Shown one piece after another: positions 47,628 to 60,017 of a stretch of DNA of 64,000 nucleotides. The translations under genes and the position numbers were made by a program. The notes under the pieces were generated by a model. That model was not told the origin of the DNA, ran no database searches, and saw nothing but the letters and a program-made list of their open reading frames with translations. How positions within the stretch are numbered: the stretch's first letter is position 1; each line of letters opens with the position of its first letter. This DNA is from Theobroma cacao. Taxonomy: Eukaryota; Streptophyta; Magnoliopsida; Malvales; Malvaceae. The stretch is from NCBI RefSeq assembly GCF_000208745.1, contig NC_030853.1, positions 12,028,757 to 12,092,756 on the forward strand. Reading direction: 5' to 3'.

Positions 47628-47639
47628 GGTATCAAAGCA
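47628..47639 (+). other. Primer-binding site for tRNA-iMet (copia 1)
   Basis: The sequence tggtatcaaagc lies 4 bp inside the 5' LTR and matches the initiator methionine tRNA primer used by most plant copia elements. Confidence 0.92.
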
Positions 47640-47741
47640 TCCCACAATCCTTGTAGGACTTTAGACAACCTTCTCTTAATTCTCTTGAGTTCTTAATGGC
47701 ATTCTATAACCCCTTGTTTTCTAGTTTAGTCCACTGTCACA

Positions 47742-48660
47742 ATGACAACACCTAATATAACCTAACAGCCTCATCTAGTCTTCGATGGCTCAAATTATGG
47801 TGTATGGGCTATGAGAATGAAGACATAGTTGAAAGGCTATAATTTGTGGAATGCTATAGAGTAGGATGTTGAGCCTCAAGTATCAAGAAAAAATGCTCAT
47901 GCTGCTTAAGTAAAGCAATATGAAGAAGAGATTGCAAATAAGTTCAAGGCACTCTCATTTTCTCAATTTGCTATGTAAGAAGACATTTTCAGCAGAATTA
48001 TGGAGTGTGAGACAACAAAACTTGCTTGGACCAAATTACAGGAAGAATTTGTTGGGACATCTATGAAAAGACACATGCAGGCACAAAACTTGAGAAGGCA
48101 CTTCGATTTGATGCGTAAGGAGGAGAATCAGCTAGTGAAAAAGTACATAGATTAGTTACCCAAGCTTCTTAACTAGATAAAATTGTTTGGTGAAGAGCTT
48201 AAAGAGGTTCGAGTAGCTAAAAAATTCTCAATAGTGTCCTAGGGAAGCTTGAAGCTACAATAGCCTTCCTATTACAATCGATAGATTTGCTTGACATGTC
48301 AATGATAAAAATTGTTAGTGCTTTTCAGGCAGTTGAATTGAGAATATTAACTAGAGATGAAACTTCTATGGAGAAAGCCTTGCTTGCTAAAAACAAAGGT
48401 AAAGCTTCTGTAGAGATATTTACCAAGAAAAATTCCAGAGAGAAGGACAGAAAATTCTCTCATGCAAGTCAGTCTTTTGACAAAAAGAAAAAGTTCAAGG
48501 TATGCTTTTTTTGTAAGAAATGGAATCATCATGAAGAAATTATTGGATTAAACCTGATGCTAAGTGTAAGATATGTAATCAACTTGGTCATGTTGACAAG
48601 GTTTGTAAAAATAAACCAACTATTCAAGAAAAAACTCCACAAACAAATGACAAAGCTTAA
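47742..48660 (+). pseudogene. Copia 1 gag with zinc knuckle
   Basis: The start is the ATG at 47742, about 100 bp after the PBS. Translation gives FDGSNYGVWAMRMKT, then TKLAWTKLQEEFVGTS and LRRHFDLMRKEENQLVKKY, the copia gag pattern. Near the end a CCHC knuckle, [17 protein letters not shown], is intact at about 48567-48615. An upstream second Cys pair (CFFCKK) is in a different frame, showing a frameshift near 48540. At least six stops interrupt the frame. The open piece 48287-48664 is only part of gag. Confidence 0.9.
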
Positions 48661-49110
48661 GTAGCAGAAGAGACTTTATTCATGGCTTTAACTAGTTCTC
48701 AGTACAAGATTGATAATGATGAGTGGCTTCTTAACAGCGGATGCTAGAACTGTATAACTCTCTCTGAAGTTGAGTTTATCAGTTTGGACAAAGACTATAA
48801 GTCAAGAGTAAAAATAGGTAATGGAGTTTATCTTCTTGCAATGGGTAAAAGCACTATAAGAGTGAAATCTCTATCGAGGTTCAGATATATTTCTAAAGTT
48901 CTCTTAGTTCCTTCTATAAATAAGAATCTGTTAAGCATTGGACAGGTGGTAAAGAACTCATTTGTCTTGTTTTTCAAAGGCTTGGCATGCACAATATTTG
49001 ATCCTAGGGGAGAATATCTTATGACCATTCCAATGAGAAATATAAGTTTCTTTTTACATTTGAAAGAAATCTATGTGCAGACTGCACAATCTAAAAAAAA
49101 TGAAGCTAAT
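48661..49110 (+). pseudogene. Copia 1 protease region
   Basis: The active-site relic reads EWLLNSGC (Asp of D-S-G changed to Asn) near 48720-48745, followed by a stop. The open piece 48784-49116 carries SRVKIGNGVYLLAMGK, KVLLVPSINKNLLSIGQ and FDPRGEYLMTIPM, the standard copia protease core. The lost catalytic Asp would abolish activity even without the stops. Confidence 0.88.
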
Positions 49111-49803
49111 CTCTAACATAAGAGACTTGGGCACTGCAACTACACCTCACTTAGTCAAGTAAGTTTCTCTCACTTACTTGAAAATTTGCCCAAGTTATTT
49201 AACAAGGTGAAGTCTACGGTGTTTGTCAGTTAGGGAAAATATCTAAAAAGCTTTACCCTCATGCATCCAAAAATAGAGCTAAGAACGAGCTTGAATTGAT
49301 TCATTCAGATGTTGAGGGCCCTATGATTGTTGAATCTTTGTCTATCAGCAAATACTATTTGATCTTTATTGATGACATGTCCAGGTTCTATTAAGTATAC
49401 TTCATGAAGGCAAAATCTCAAGTGTTTGAATTTTTCCTCACTTTCAAAGCTAAATCTGAGCTTCAAACTGGTTGTAAAATCAAGAACTTGAAGTCTAATA
49501 ATGGAGGTGAATATACCTCCAAAGAGTTCACTGATTATCTCACCAAAATAGGAATCCTTCATCAACTAACTGCACCTTATTCGCCTTAGGAAAATGGGGT
49601 AAGAGAAAAAACAAGACTATCGTTGAAATGTTTAGGTGCTTAATTTTCAAGACAAATTTGCCCAAGAATTCTAGGCAGAAGCTGTAAACACAGCTGTGTA
49701 TTTGCTTAATTTTCTTCCCACACGTGCTTTGATGAATAATACATCATTTGAAGCTTGGCATGACTATAGACCAAATGTGGATCATCTAAGACTATTTGGT
49801 TGC
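49111..49803 (+). pseudogene. Copia 1 pre-integrase and integrase, 5' part
   Basis: The pre-integrase knuckle begins KRLGHCNYTSLSQV. The catalytic core has ELIHSDVEGPM (first Asp), YYLIFIDDMSRF, and SNNGGEY where the second Asp is now Asn. PYSP, a stop and ENGV follow. The third catalytic region and AVYLLNFLPTRAL lie in another frame. The segment ends at HLRLFGC, where the Fam-E LTR inserted, and continues at 53792. Confidence 0.9.
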
Positions 49804-52800
49804 TGCAATAACTGCTCCTCGATCACTGCTGGCATCCAAGTCTTGCGGGAGAACTCACCAAGTCCCGAACAAGCCTTAATTGAAATTTTAGTTATTACTA
49901 CATATTCATGCCATCAATCTATGAAATTACTTTGAACCATATAACTCTTTGTAATAAGAATTGAACATAAATCGTAATAGGCCATCTTAACCTTTATTCA
50001 CCATACTCGTAAAAATACATTATAGTTTATAATTATCCAACTGCACATTTATATTGACACTATTTACAAATACATCATACTGTGAACGACTCAACCTCTA
50101 GCAACAGAGCGACTCAGAATAAAGGACTATGAGATGCCTTTACCTATCCATAGTAGACAATATGTGCCAATCAACGCACGCTAGGTCGATCACTATCTGT
50201 AAAAAGGAGATAAGGGGGTGAGTCTCACAAACTCAATGATCATCAGCTTTGTGAGGAAGGCATAGATGGGAAACAAGCTTAAAGCAAATCATTTGAATAA
50301 TAAAACTAGAATATGAAGTGATAATCTTGAGAAATCAAATCACAAGTAATGTATTTGTGGCTTGTAAAAATAATGTCATAAAATCACAATGCATACTTCT
50401 TTTGGCAAAATAGTGCCGAAAATAATCGTAGGAATATAAGTTTCAATCATCAAAATCATCTCTTTTCATCATAAATACAATTAACCATATAAAAGAACGC
50501 ATGCTCCCAAAATGTGTGGCATGTAAAATCAACGTGTACATCCACATAAATCAACTCATGGTCATCAAGTAAGCACTGAAAGCTTTCAATAAAGTAAGGG
50601 ATTTGCGGAAAAACATTAACTCTCTACCATGCAAAAGAGTATGAGTCTAAAAACTCTCAAGGCTCTCAAGTAGGTAATCATAAATAATCTCGTGGACCCA
50701 CTTCCATGTAATAACAATTCGATAGGCCCCCCTCCACCTGATTCTAACAGCCATGGTAGTCTTGACAATGTTGGCCGATATCGGAGAAATCAAGTGGTTG
50801 TAGCCACGTATATCAACCTATGGCCTAGCCACATATATCATCCAATGGCCTTGCCGCGTGTAATCACAGACCATGGCCTAGCCACGTCTAACAGCTTGTC
50901 AGTTACCCAAAGGTTCTTTAGCTAGAGCTCACTTGTGCACAAGGGTCACACTATTCTGATGTGACATTCAGCATACTCTTGATGCTCTCGATTGATCAAA
51001 ATCATTTTCAAACTAAATCGAGGTTTTCAAGTCTTTTGCTTCAAATCATTTGGAAAACAAAGTTCGATAACCTTTCAAATTGCTTTTCACATTAAAATGC
51101 ATGGTGTAAACATTTGTGTAAAGATCAGACTAAAACTTGCTCTCAAAATCTTGCATTTAAACCATTTAACAGATGCATTTAACTATGCATGTCACACAAA
51201 AATACAAGGCACGGATTTGGTGCAAAACATTGGAAAACGCTTGTTTCTCAGTTTCTAAAACACTTTACATATATAGCTTATATATATCCAAAACAATTGC
51301 AAAAGTCATGGCATTCACAATTGCCTAGCATTTCTACAAGCTCATGCTTTCCACAATAACAGTTTATAAATCTTTCACGAATAGGTATTTAAAACCACCT
51401 ATCGTTTTCTAGCAACTCATGCTTTCCACAATGACATTGACTAAGTCATAATCAAATAGTAGTATATGAAACATCATTTTATATGTTACGGAATCTTTTT
51501 GAAATAGACACCCCCTACTCACTTTACAATAACGAGATATTACTTCGCCACTAATATTTTCCTCGAGTACTCACTTTATGCTTGCAGCAATAATCCTTCC
51601 TTGTCACATCTTAACACCATTTCAATCCAATACCATTAATAAGCTTTGCTGCCAGTATATTCTACATTTGCTATTCGCATTTAATTCTATATTATCTTCT
51701 TTCATTCTTCAAAAATAGTCGTTTACACTTAATCCTTAGTGTAAACTTTGATTTACATACACCAAGCAATTTGTTTATGACTTCAAACACCCATATCAAT
51801 ATTTCTAATGACATATATCATGTTCAAACTATCATTTTCATACCATTAATCACACATATGGCAACAACTATAAATCCAATTCCAACAAGCAAGTTCTAAG
51901 CTTATACAAACCATTATTTACATTTAACATGCTGCCACTAAGCAAAACATCAATTTCCATTCATGTTACACCAACATTCTTAACTTTTAAATCTTTCAAA
52001 ACAACATATATCTATAAATTTCATTTTTCAAGCTTTCAACTAGCATAATTGTTTAATAACTGTAGTCAAGAGATCACACAATCATTTAACATTGCTTGCC
52101 TTACCTTTGTGATGGATTACATTTTGCATGCAACCTCAATATTCTTCCAATGTTCTAATCACCAAGCTACCAACATTATGCACAATTATTCCTTCAAAAA
52201 TTTTACCAACCGTAGGCTTTAAAACATAGTATTATGCTTACCATTTCTCTTTCACTTTGAATCCATCATGCATCCATGGGTTTGATGGCTTGCATGTCAC
52301 TAGATCCTCTCCAATCAAGCAAATCTTTGCTGCCACAAAACATTTCTTATAGTTACCAACCCATTTTCAAAGATCATTCAAAGCTAAAACCACAATCCTT
52401 ACCTTATTTCTCTTGTATCTTGAAACCAAGCTTTACACCTCCATCAATACTCCATGGCTTCTCTCATGAGTATTAAAGACATTTTGGGTGGTAAAATGTT
52501 AAGACTCTATAAGATTAAGGAAGCAAACCTCACAGTTTCTTTTGAATCTTCACAACTTGAGCCTTTCCCACTTTTCTCTCTTTTCTCTCTTTTTTTCTTC
52601 CTCTCGGGTGGAACTTCTCAAAGCTTTCTCTTCTTTATTTTCTTTTCTAAATGGTCGACTCTCAAGTCTCACCAAGGCCTATTCACCTTTCTCTTTTACC
52701 CTTGAATTTTGGTATTTATATGGCCACCCATTTAACCAATCACAATACATGCACACATTCACCTTTTATTTTCATCTGGCCATTTTGGCAACCAATGAGT

Positions 52801-53791
52801 TTTCATGCACCAATTTCCTTTCCTCCACATAAGTCCATTATCTTTCCTCTTTTTGCTTCTCCATCCACCACTTTCACTCTCCCATCAATTTTTCCTTTAT
52901 TATTTATTTCATGCATCACCTTATTCCTCCAATCCTATTTCATGCACCACCTAATGCACTAATCTCTTTACATGTAAATAGATATAGGCTTATTCTTCTT
53001 TTTACTTCACATGGTAGGGGTCCCACATGTTCCTTACTAACTTTCTACTTTTTGCATGCTATAATTTGCATGTAACAGTGAATTCACATGCACATCTCAT
53101 TATCCCATATAATCTAACTTTCCTTGGTTTGTTAATTTCCATTTAACTCAAAATGCTGAAATTGCACATAAGTCCTCAAACTTTTCTTTATTTATCATTC
53201 GACCCTCCAACTTTTCATTCTTTACAATTTGGTCCTTCCAACATTTCTTTAATTCCAATTTCCTTCTATTTTCCTTCCTTTACACTTGTACGAATAAAAT
53301 ATAAGATTTGCACTTCACCAAGGTGTCACCATAATATTTAAATATATACTTACCAACTCTTACTTTATTTAATAAAAGGCACGCGAGCCCCACTTAGGTC
53401 GTTTTTCTCTAAAATTCCTTCTTACTTCTTCTCCCCCACTTAGACTAGCCATATAGTCCTCCTTCATGACTAATTTTAACAACAAATAAAATATTAATAG
53501 TTAAATATTATTTTATTAATAAATTATTATTTTATTCCAAAATCCTCCACTTGTCTCCTAAGGCCCCAAAGTGTCTCACCTTGTCCTGGTTCACTTCCAA
53601 ATTGCCTTTTAACTCACGAATTCATCCTCAATATTATTATTTAATTATTATTTCCTCGCATACGAAATATTTTACTTCAAAATATTCCTTTCACCCATCA
53701 CTACTCTTTGGCACTTAAATTTACGTCAATTGACACTTTGTCTGATCAATAAGACCTTATTGGCTTCTATGCAAGGTTACGGGGTGTTACA
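49804..53791 (-). mobile_element. Fam-E solo LTR inside copia 1 integrase
   Basis: The 3988-bp LTR runs from tgcaataactgctcctcg to acggggtgttaca, with a perfect TSD gttgc (49799-49803 and 53792-53796). Copia 1 coding resumes in register on the far side (FGC then VAYV). It has a hairpin array at 50793-50890, an actcact relic of the GGTGAGT motif near 51515, and a pyrimidine-rich stretch near 52570-52660. There is no internal coding region. ORFs at 50692-53341 are chance frames. This is the cleanest reference copy of Fam-E in the window. Confidence 0.96.
50793..50890. repeat. Hairpin minisatellite in Fam-E LTR
   Basis: Four units include gtggttgtagccac and atggcctagccac, the reverse-strand equivalent of 42071-42170. 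Each unit has a 5-6 bp inverted repeat around a short loop. Confidence 0.75.
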
Positions 53792-54996
53792 GTTGCCTAT
53801 GTTACTTACATGTGCCTAAAGCTCAATGTGACAAGCTCTAACGAAAAGCTATTAAAGGTATTTTTATTACCTATAGTAATCAATATAAGTTTATCGCATT
53901 TACTTACCTAAAATTGATAAAGTTATTATCAGTAGAAATGTTACCTTTAATGAAAATTCTAGTTGGAATTGGAATATGCAATCTATTTTTATAGAAAATG
54001 TTTTAGCTCCCATTATTGCAGATGTTAATTTGCCAACAGATGAGTTAAATACCGATGATGTAGATGTTGATGAGAACTTTCACAATGAGCCTGTCAGAAG
54101 CACACGATCTATCTATGATGTTTACCATAAAAGTCTTGTTGCCATTAATAAATCTTGCAACTTTACTGAAACTTCGTAATTCCCTGAGTGGTATGAAGCA
54201 ATGCAAGTAGAATTGGCAATGACAAAAAAGAACAAGACTTGGAGTGTGGTAGATTTTCCTCGCAATCTATGATTGGAGTCAAATGGGTATTCAAAAGGAA
54301 GCTTAATCCTAATAGTAGTGTTAACAAGCACAATGCACGTCTAGTAACTAAAGGTTTTAGTCAATTACCAAGCATAGATTATATGGAGACATATCCTCTT
54401 GTTGCTTATTTTGACACAGTTCGATTATTGCTTGCCTTGTTTGCAACATTTCGTTAGACAGTTTATCACTTGGCTATTAAATTAGCCTTCTTGAATAGGG
54501 TCTTAGATGAAGAAATATATGTTGAGTAGCCTGATGATTTTGAGTTATTGCCTGGTCAAAATCAATTGTACAAGCTTCACAAGGCGTTGTATGGTTTAAA
54601 GCAAGCTCTTCGAGCATGGTACAACAGAACTGATAAGAATTTGATCAAGCAAAACTTTGCCAAGAGTTGCAATGAAGCTACCTTGTATACTTTTAGCTCC
54701 AAGGATCACTCATATTTGATTGTATCCATCTATGTGGTGATTTCCTGATAATAGGTGGAAATGATGTCTTGGTACAAAATTTTAAAAAGAAATTGCAATC
54801 TCAGCTTAACATGACAAACCTTGGACCTATGAGTTATTTTTTAGGGCTTGAAATTAATCAATCCTCTGATGGAATTAAACTCTCATAGAAGAGCTATATA
54901 GCTGAAGTTCTAAGGAGATTTCACATGGATCAATGCAAACCTTCATTGATTATTCTCCCTGTCAATGAAAAATACTCCATCAACAAAGGAAGTAAT
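53792..54996 (+). pseudogene. Copia 1 integrase tail and reverse transcriptase
   Basis: After the LTR the integrase C-terminal region resumes and passes into RT. The RT blocks in order are FPEWYEAMQVELAM, WVFKRKLNPN, ARLVTKGFSQLPSIDYMETY, LAIKLAFLN (the first catalytic Asp position reads K/L), LYKLHKALYGLKQALRAWY, and NLGPMSYFLGLEI. The YVDD catalytic box is ruined: the frame reads YVVIS and then two stops (near 54745). Stops also lie at 54177, 54455 and 54526. It ends at 54996, where the second insertion lies. Confidence 0.9.
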
Positions 54997-57414
54997 TATA
55001 ACACCCCGTATCCTCGTATAGAATCCAATATGACCTTATCGATAAGACAAAGGGTCAATCAGTGTAAATTTAAGTGCTAGAGAGCGGTGATAGGTGAAAG
55101 GAATATTTTGAAATAAAATATTCGACAGCAAAAAAATAGTAATTAAATAATAATATTCTTATCTAGGATGAATTAGTGAGTTAAAAGGTGATTCGGAAGT
55201 GAACCGAGACAAAGTGAGACATTTTGGGTCCCGAGGAGACAAGTGAAAAATTTTAGAATAAAATAATATCAAAATTGTAATACCCCGCACCCTCATTGGA
55301 CACAAATAAGACCTTATTGATCAAACAAATGATCGTTTGATGTGAATTGGCATGCTAAAGAGCGACAAAGGATGAAAGAAGCGTTCAAGAATAAAATGCT
55401 TCACGCGTGCAGAAACAATAATTAAATAATAATATTTTTGTTGGAGAGGGATTAGTAAGCTAAAGGATGATTCAGAAGTAAACCGAAATGAAATGATGTG
55501 TTTCGGGACCAAAGAAGACAAGTGAAAAAATTTTGAAATAAAATAATATTTAATTTAATAAAATAATATTAAAATATTAATATTTTATATGTTGTCGGAA
55601 TTAGTCATGAAAAATGGAATGTGACTAATTTAAGTGGGGAGAAGAAGTAAAGAAGAATTTTGAAGGAAAACGACGATAATTGTGTCAGCGTGATTTTATT
55701 AAATCGAGCTAACGCGAGTAAGTAAATATTTGAATATTATGGTGACACCGCATTGAAATGCGATCTTGATATTTTGATTATACACGTGTAAGCAAAGGAA
55801 GAAAGATAGAAGGAAATTAGAATTTTTAAATGTGTTAGGATGATCAAATTTTAAGATACAAAAATTGGAAGATTGAGTACCAAATAAAATGAAGTTAAGG
55901 AATTACATGTAAATTGCATTATTTGGAAAGAATAAAATAAATAAATAATAAAATAATAAGGAAATAAAAAGGATGGGAATGATGTGGTTTGGATGGGAAT
56001 GAAGAAAAGATGTTGAAAAGTCAAACCAAAGAATTCGAAGGTGAATGGCCGGCCATACAAAAAATCAAAGGAAGAAAGACACAAAAAAAAAAATAAAGAA
56101 AACAAAAGAGAAAAATGTAGAAATGATGTTGGGGCCGACCATGTGAAATGAAAAAGAGATAAAAGAGAAAAAAAATGAGAGGAAGTCGGTTGAGAATGGG
56201 AGAGGACGAAAGAAATGAAGAGAAAAAGGGAGAAAACGAAAAATCGTGGGAGAGGAAGAGAAAAGGAACGAAAATTCTGCTCTTTTCTTGGCACGGTTTT
56301 GCTGCACTTTGAAGAAGGAAAAGAGAGCTTTTTACTGCAATTTTTGGACGAAGAAAAAGTTGAAAATTTTGAGGTAAGAAAGCTGATTTTTTTTAGGTTA
56401 ATTATTGGAATTCTTGAGGTTTTTTTGGCTGATTTTGGCTGCTGAAAATTTGAGCTGTTTGCTGCCAATTTGTGCAAAAAATTTGGAGCTGTTTGTTGTC
56501 GATTTATGCAGAAAAATTGGAGCTGTTTGCTAGTAGTTTATACAGGAAAATTGGACAACATTGTTCTGCCAATTTGAAGGAGAAAAGGCAGCTTGGTGCT
56601 ACAAAAAAAAATGAGGAAAAGAAAGCTAAAAGTGCTGCCACCGGAGGAGGAAGAAAACGAGCCAAGAAGAAGAAACGTGGAAGAGAGAAAAATAAAGAAA
56701 AAGAAAAAAAATAAATAGAAAATAAATGGGCATGACCCAATAGAAAATAAGTGGGCATGGTCTAATAGGAAATAAAAACAAATGGGCTTAGCCCAAATAC
56801 GAAAAATGGAGAAGCCCATGGAGAGGGCCCAAAGACTTTTGAGAAGGAGTTCAATTACAAAGCTACTAAGGTGAGTAATGAAATTGAGTTGATTTTTAAG
56901 TTGTTGAGAATGGCTAGTGGTTAGATTTGTGAGTGGTTTGTAGATGAGGTAGTTTATTCATTTTAGTGTGACTAGAATAGTGAAAATAGATAACCACTTA
57001 ATGGTAGTTAGAAGCTAGCTAGGAATAACTAAGTAGAACATGATTTAGGAGATAGCTTTTAGAATTATGGATACGTGAATTGAGTTGATTTATGATGCTA
57101 TTATGTGTGATAGGTTCCAACGAGACTCTATATCCCCATTCGAACCATTAGTGGATGTTGGAGTCGATTTAAGAATCAACAAGGACCGGTGAGTGAACTT
57201 GCATTAAAAATATTTTGGAATAAATGATTTTGTGCTCGATTGAACCACTTGAAATATTTTATTGGTTTTTCTTTAAAACTGCATGGGAACAAGCCCATGA
57301 TGAAATGTTGTATGTTGTGAATGTGTAATATGATGAATCCTTGTGCTCTTATATTATGTGGATATATATATGTTGTGTATGGATAGTTAATATTGTGTAA
57401 TAAATATAGCCACC

Positions 57415-57600
57415 GTGCATGTACACGATGTTGGGGAGCACATGCTAGTGATGACGGGTGGGGAAGTGTGGACGATGATATTGCTTGTGCACGATGTGGG
57501 GGCTGCATATAATGGCATTAGTTGTGCGCGATATGGGGGTGCACACGATGACTCCAGCTATGTGCACGATGTGGAGGTTGCACATGAGTTGGGTGAGGCG
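57415..57600. repeat. Diverged minisatellite in Fam-C back half
   Basis: Four to five degenerate units follow gtgcacgatgtggggg(c/t)tgcac, of the same type as 33720-33905. ORFs overlapping it on both strands are artefacts. Confidence 0.7.
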
Positions 57601-57809
57601 GTGGTGGTATTCGTGTTTATATATGTATATATATATATACTTATGTAATAGAAATTTTATGAATATTGTATATGGTTGTAATGTATGTAGAATTCTGCAT
57701 GTTGAACCTTGGATATTGCTAAGTATTTTCAAACTGATTTTTTTTATTTGAAGCAACATAGCCTTTTCTTGACGTAAAAAGAAATTTCTTCTTGGTGTTC
57801 TATTTCTCG

Positions 57810-57990
57810 TTGTAGCGAGAAACTCTCGGGTGGGAGGCTGGCTGCAGTCTTGTAACTCCCTGAAGCAAGAATACATTCTCGTTGCAGCGAGATACCTACA
57901 GGTGGTTTTGCTGTAGTGGGAAACTCTTGGGTAGTTCAAAATTTTGGTCTGAACTTCACTGCAGCGAAAATTCATTAGCTGCAGCGAGAA
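57810..57990. repeat. Palindrome cluster in Fam-C back half
   Basis: Motifs related to ttctcgctgcagcgagaa recur: ttctcgttgtagcgagaa at 57814-57831, ttctcgttgcagcgaga near 57876, and gctgcagcgagaaac near 57979. It lies between the donor (57189) and acceptor (58243) signals, as in the other Fam-C copies. Confidence 0.7.
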
Positions 57991-59025
57991 ACCTTTTGTT
58001 TTGCTTGTCTTACGTGGATATTTGCTGAAATTTTTCATTATTTTCAACTTCATGGATTTTCAATGCTAAGGAATTAAATAATCAAGGGTTGAATTAAGAG
58101 GCTTTACAAGAAATTAAACTAAATTGCATTGTTTGTAACTAAAGTGCATCATGTCTTCAAAATCTCTTCGTATCGTTTGCTTGTTCCCTTCTTATGTTCA
58201 CTCACTGAGTTTATACTCACTGTTTTCAACTTCATGTTTTCAGATAAGGAGACAGTTGGAACCTAGGTTGAGGTGTTCACGTAGATTCGTCTCCTTGGTA
58301 GGTATCTCGACACTCAATAGCTGTACCTTTGCCAAGGTCACTTCGCTGGAAGTCAAGTGTCTTTTTGTTATTTATAGATAAATACGATGTAAATTACTAA
58401 GATATATGTCTTGATCAATATATGTATATATTGATTGGTAATGCCACTATGAGTTAGCAATGGTTACATTATTTTGGCTTAATATAAATGCAAGTATTTA
58501 ATTGTTGTAGCACATTATTAAAGTACTTGTAGGTTGAAATTATGAAATGTGACTTTAGGAACATTTCATAGAATGATGAACAGGTTATATAAATAGGCTT
58601 GCTTGGGCTTAGTGGGCTATGCCCATTGGGTCCATGCACCGGTCATGGCCCAAAAATTAGGCTGTGACAACTTGCGATTTGATTTTTCTAAGATTATTAT
58701 TCTTATTCCAATTTTATCATTTAAATTTATCTGCTTTATGCTTGTTTCCCATCTACGCCTTACTCATAGAGCTGATGATCGCTGAGTCTATGAGACTCAC
58801 CCCTTTATTTCCCTTTTTGTAGATAGTGATTGGCCTAGAGTCCATTCATCGACGTTTATTGTATACCGCAGATAGATAAAGGCATCTCGTAGCCCCTTAT
58901 TTCGAGTTGCTCCGTTGCTAGAGGTCGAGTAACTAAAGTTTCAATTATGGCTTGTTCGGGTCTTGGTGGGTTCTCTTGCAAGACTCGGACATCTGTAGCG
59001 ATCGAGGAGTGGTCGTTACAGTAAG

Positions 59026-59714
59026 CTTAATGACCTTTCAATTTACAGAAGCATGATTGGGTGCTTACTTTATATCTGCACTTATTGCCAAAATATTATG
59101 TTTTCTATTAGTTTGATGTCAAGATTTATACAAAAGCCTTCCAATCTTCATTTAGTTGGTGCTAAATGTATCCTTAAAAACTTGATAGGTACTCAAGGCC
59201 TTGCAATACATTTCACTGACAAATCTGATATCAATCTTATTAGATATTCTGATAGTGATTGGGCAGGCAATGTTGATGACTCTAAAAGCACACCTAGGTT
59301 TGTTTTCTCAATTAGGAATGGAGTTTTCTCTTGGAACTCTCACAAGCAATCTCTTGTTGCTTAATCCACTATTGAAGTAGAATACATTTCAATAGCTGAA
59401 GCTTCCAATCAAGCCATATGGCTAAGAAAAATCCTTACTGATCCAGATCTTATTCAAAGCAAGCCTACTGTTCTTTTGGTAGACAACTAGTCAATCATTG
59501 CATTGACCAAGAATCGAGTTTTCCATGGTAAAACAAACACATACATGTTAAGTATCATGCTATTACAGATGCTGAAAAGAATGGTGAAGTATTAGTTCAA
59601 CACTGCACTTCAGATCAACAATTAGTTGATATAATGACCAAGATACTACCAAAGCCAAGATTTGAATATCTCAGAAGCAAGTTGAATATCCAAGATGCAA
59701 ACATTAAGGAGAAG
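59026..59714 (+). pseudogene. Copia 1 RNase H and end of pol
   Basis: The RT-RNase H connection and RNase H resume after the insertion: SMIGCLLY, then LHLVGAKCILKNLIGTQGLA, YSDSDWAGNVDDSKST and VFSWNSHKQSLVA, a stop, then STIEVEYISIAEASNQAIWL. These are the standard copia RNase H blocks. The final part reads VQHCTSDQQLVDIMTKILPKP and ends with a stop at the LTR. The purine-rich aacattaaggagaag at 59700-59714 is the polypurine tract. Several stops and one frameshift are present. Confidence 0.93.
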
Positions 59715-60017
59715 TGTTAAGTAATAATGTTTGCATGAAGTCAACAAGTCGAAGTATTTGAATCCATTTTGCTTCGTTGTACTGGTATTCTGTAATTATG
59801 CTTGCTGCCATATCTTGTTGTACATGTATGCTTGTATGTTGTTATATAAGTTTATGTCTAACACTTGTTTTTGCATGTCATTACAAGTTTAATGCATGTA
59901 TTATGTGTATATAAGCTTTTATTAATGCTTAATGAAAATGAAGTTACAAATATATATTTTGCTCTACTTTGAAGTTTCTAGTTTTGTGATGCCTTTCCTT
60001 TCTTAAGTTCGATTATA
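59715..60017 (+). repeat. Copia 1 3' LTR
   Basis: This 303-bp LTR starts tgttaagtaataatg directly after the polypurine tract and is the partner of 47319-47623. The end is placed at gattata by alignment to the 5' LTR. The exact last base is uncertain because the usual CA is not preserved. Confidence 0.92.

Larger units (their letters stand above)
55276..58669 (+). mobile_element. Second chimeric LTR: Fam-E-type front, Fam-C back
   Basis: The unit begins tgtaataccccgcacc, 279 bp after an equivalent Fam-E start, and ends aggctgtgaca, the Fam-C terminus. Sequence to about 56825 follows the Fam-E subtype seen in 26195-27634 (including the 'gggcttagcccaaat' block). From gagaaggagttcaattac (56837) on it is Fam-C, with its donor-like motif at 56870, the ataggttccaacgag block at 57110, a minisatellite and palindromes. 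No TSD is seen (aaaat and acttg), which fits a deletion at its right side. ORFs at 55851-58053, including a 208-residue antisense one, are shadows of purine-rich DNA. Confidence 0.75.
54997..59020 (+). mobile_element. Fam-E LTR, internally deleted, holding a chimeric LTR
   Basis: The outer unit starts tataacaccccgtatc at 54997 and ends gtggtcgttaca at 59020. The flanks gtaat (54992-54996) and gtaag (59021-59025) form a TSD with one mismatch, and copia 1 coding resumes after it. Only about 279 bp of Fam-E front and 351 bp of Fam-E back belong to the outer LTR. Between them is a second LTR-like unit, 55276-58669. The outer LTR has therefore lost about 2.9 kb, probably by a deletion next to the nested unit. 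Confidence 0.75.
47319..60017 (+). mobile_element. Copia element 1, complete structure, split by two LTR insertions
   Basis: Short LTRs at 47319-47623 and 59715-60017 bound a plus-strand Ty1/copia element with PBS, gag, zinc knuckle, protease, integrase, RT, RNase H and polypurine tract in the standard copia order. Two Fam-E-class insertions (49804-53791 and 54997-59020) expand it to 12.7 kb. Without them and their TSDs it is about 4677 bp, a normal size for a compact plant copia. Stops and frameshifts occur throughout. I could not find a matching TSD outside the LTRs. Confidence 0.93.

Noticed and set aside
55851..56477. 208-residue antisense ORF
   Set aside because: Low-complexity Phe/Ser/Leu sequence from purine-rich LTR DNA, with no recognisable domain or start context.
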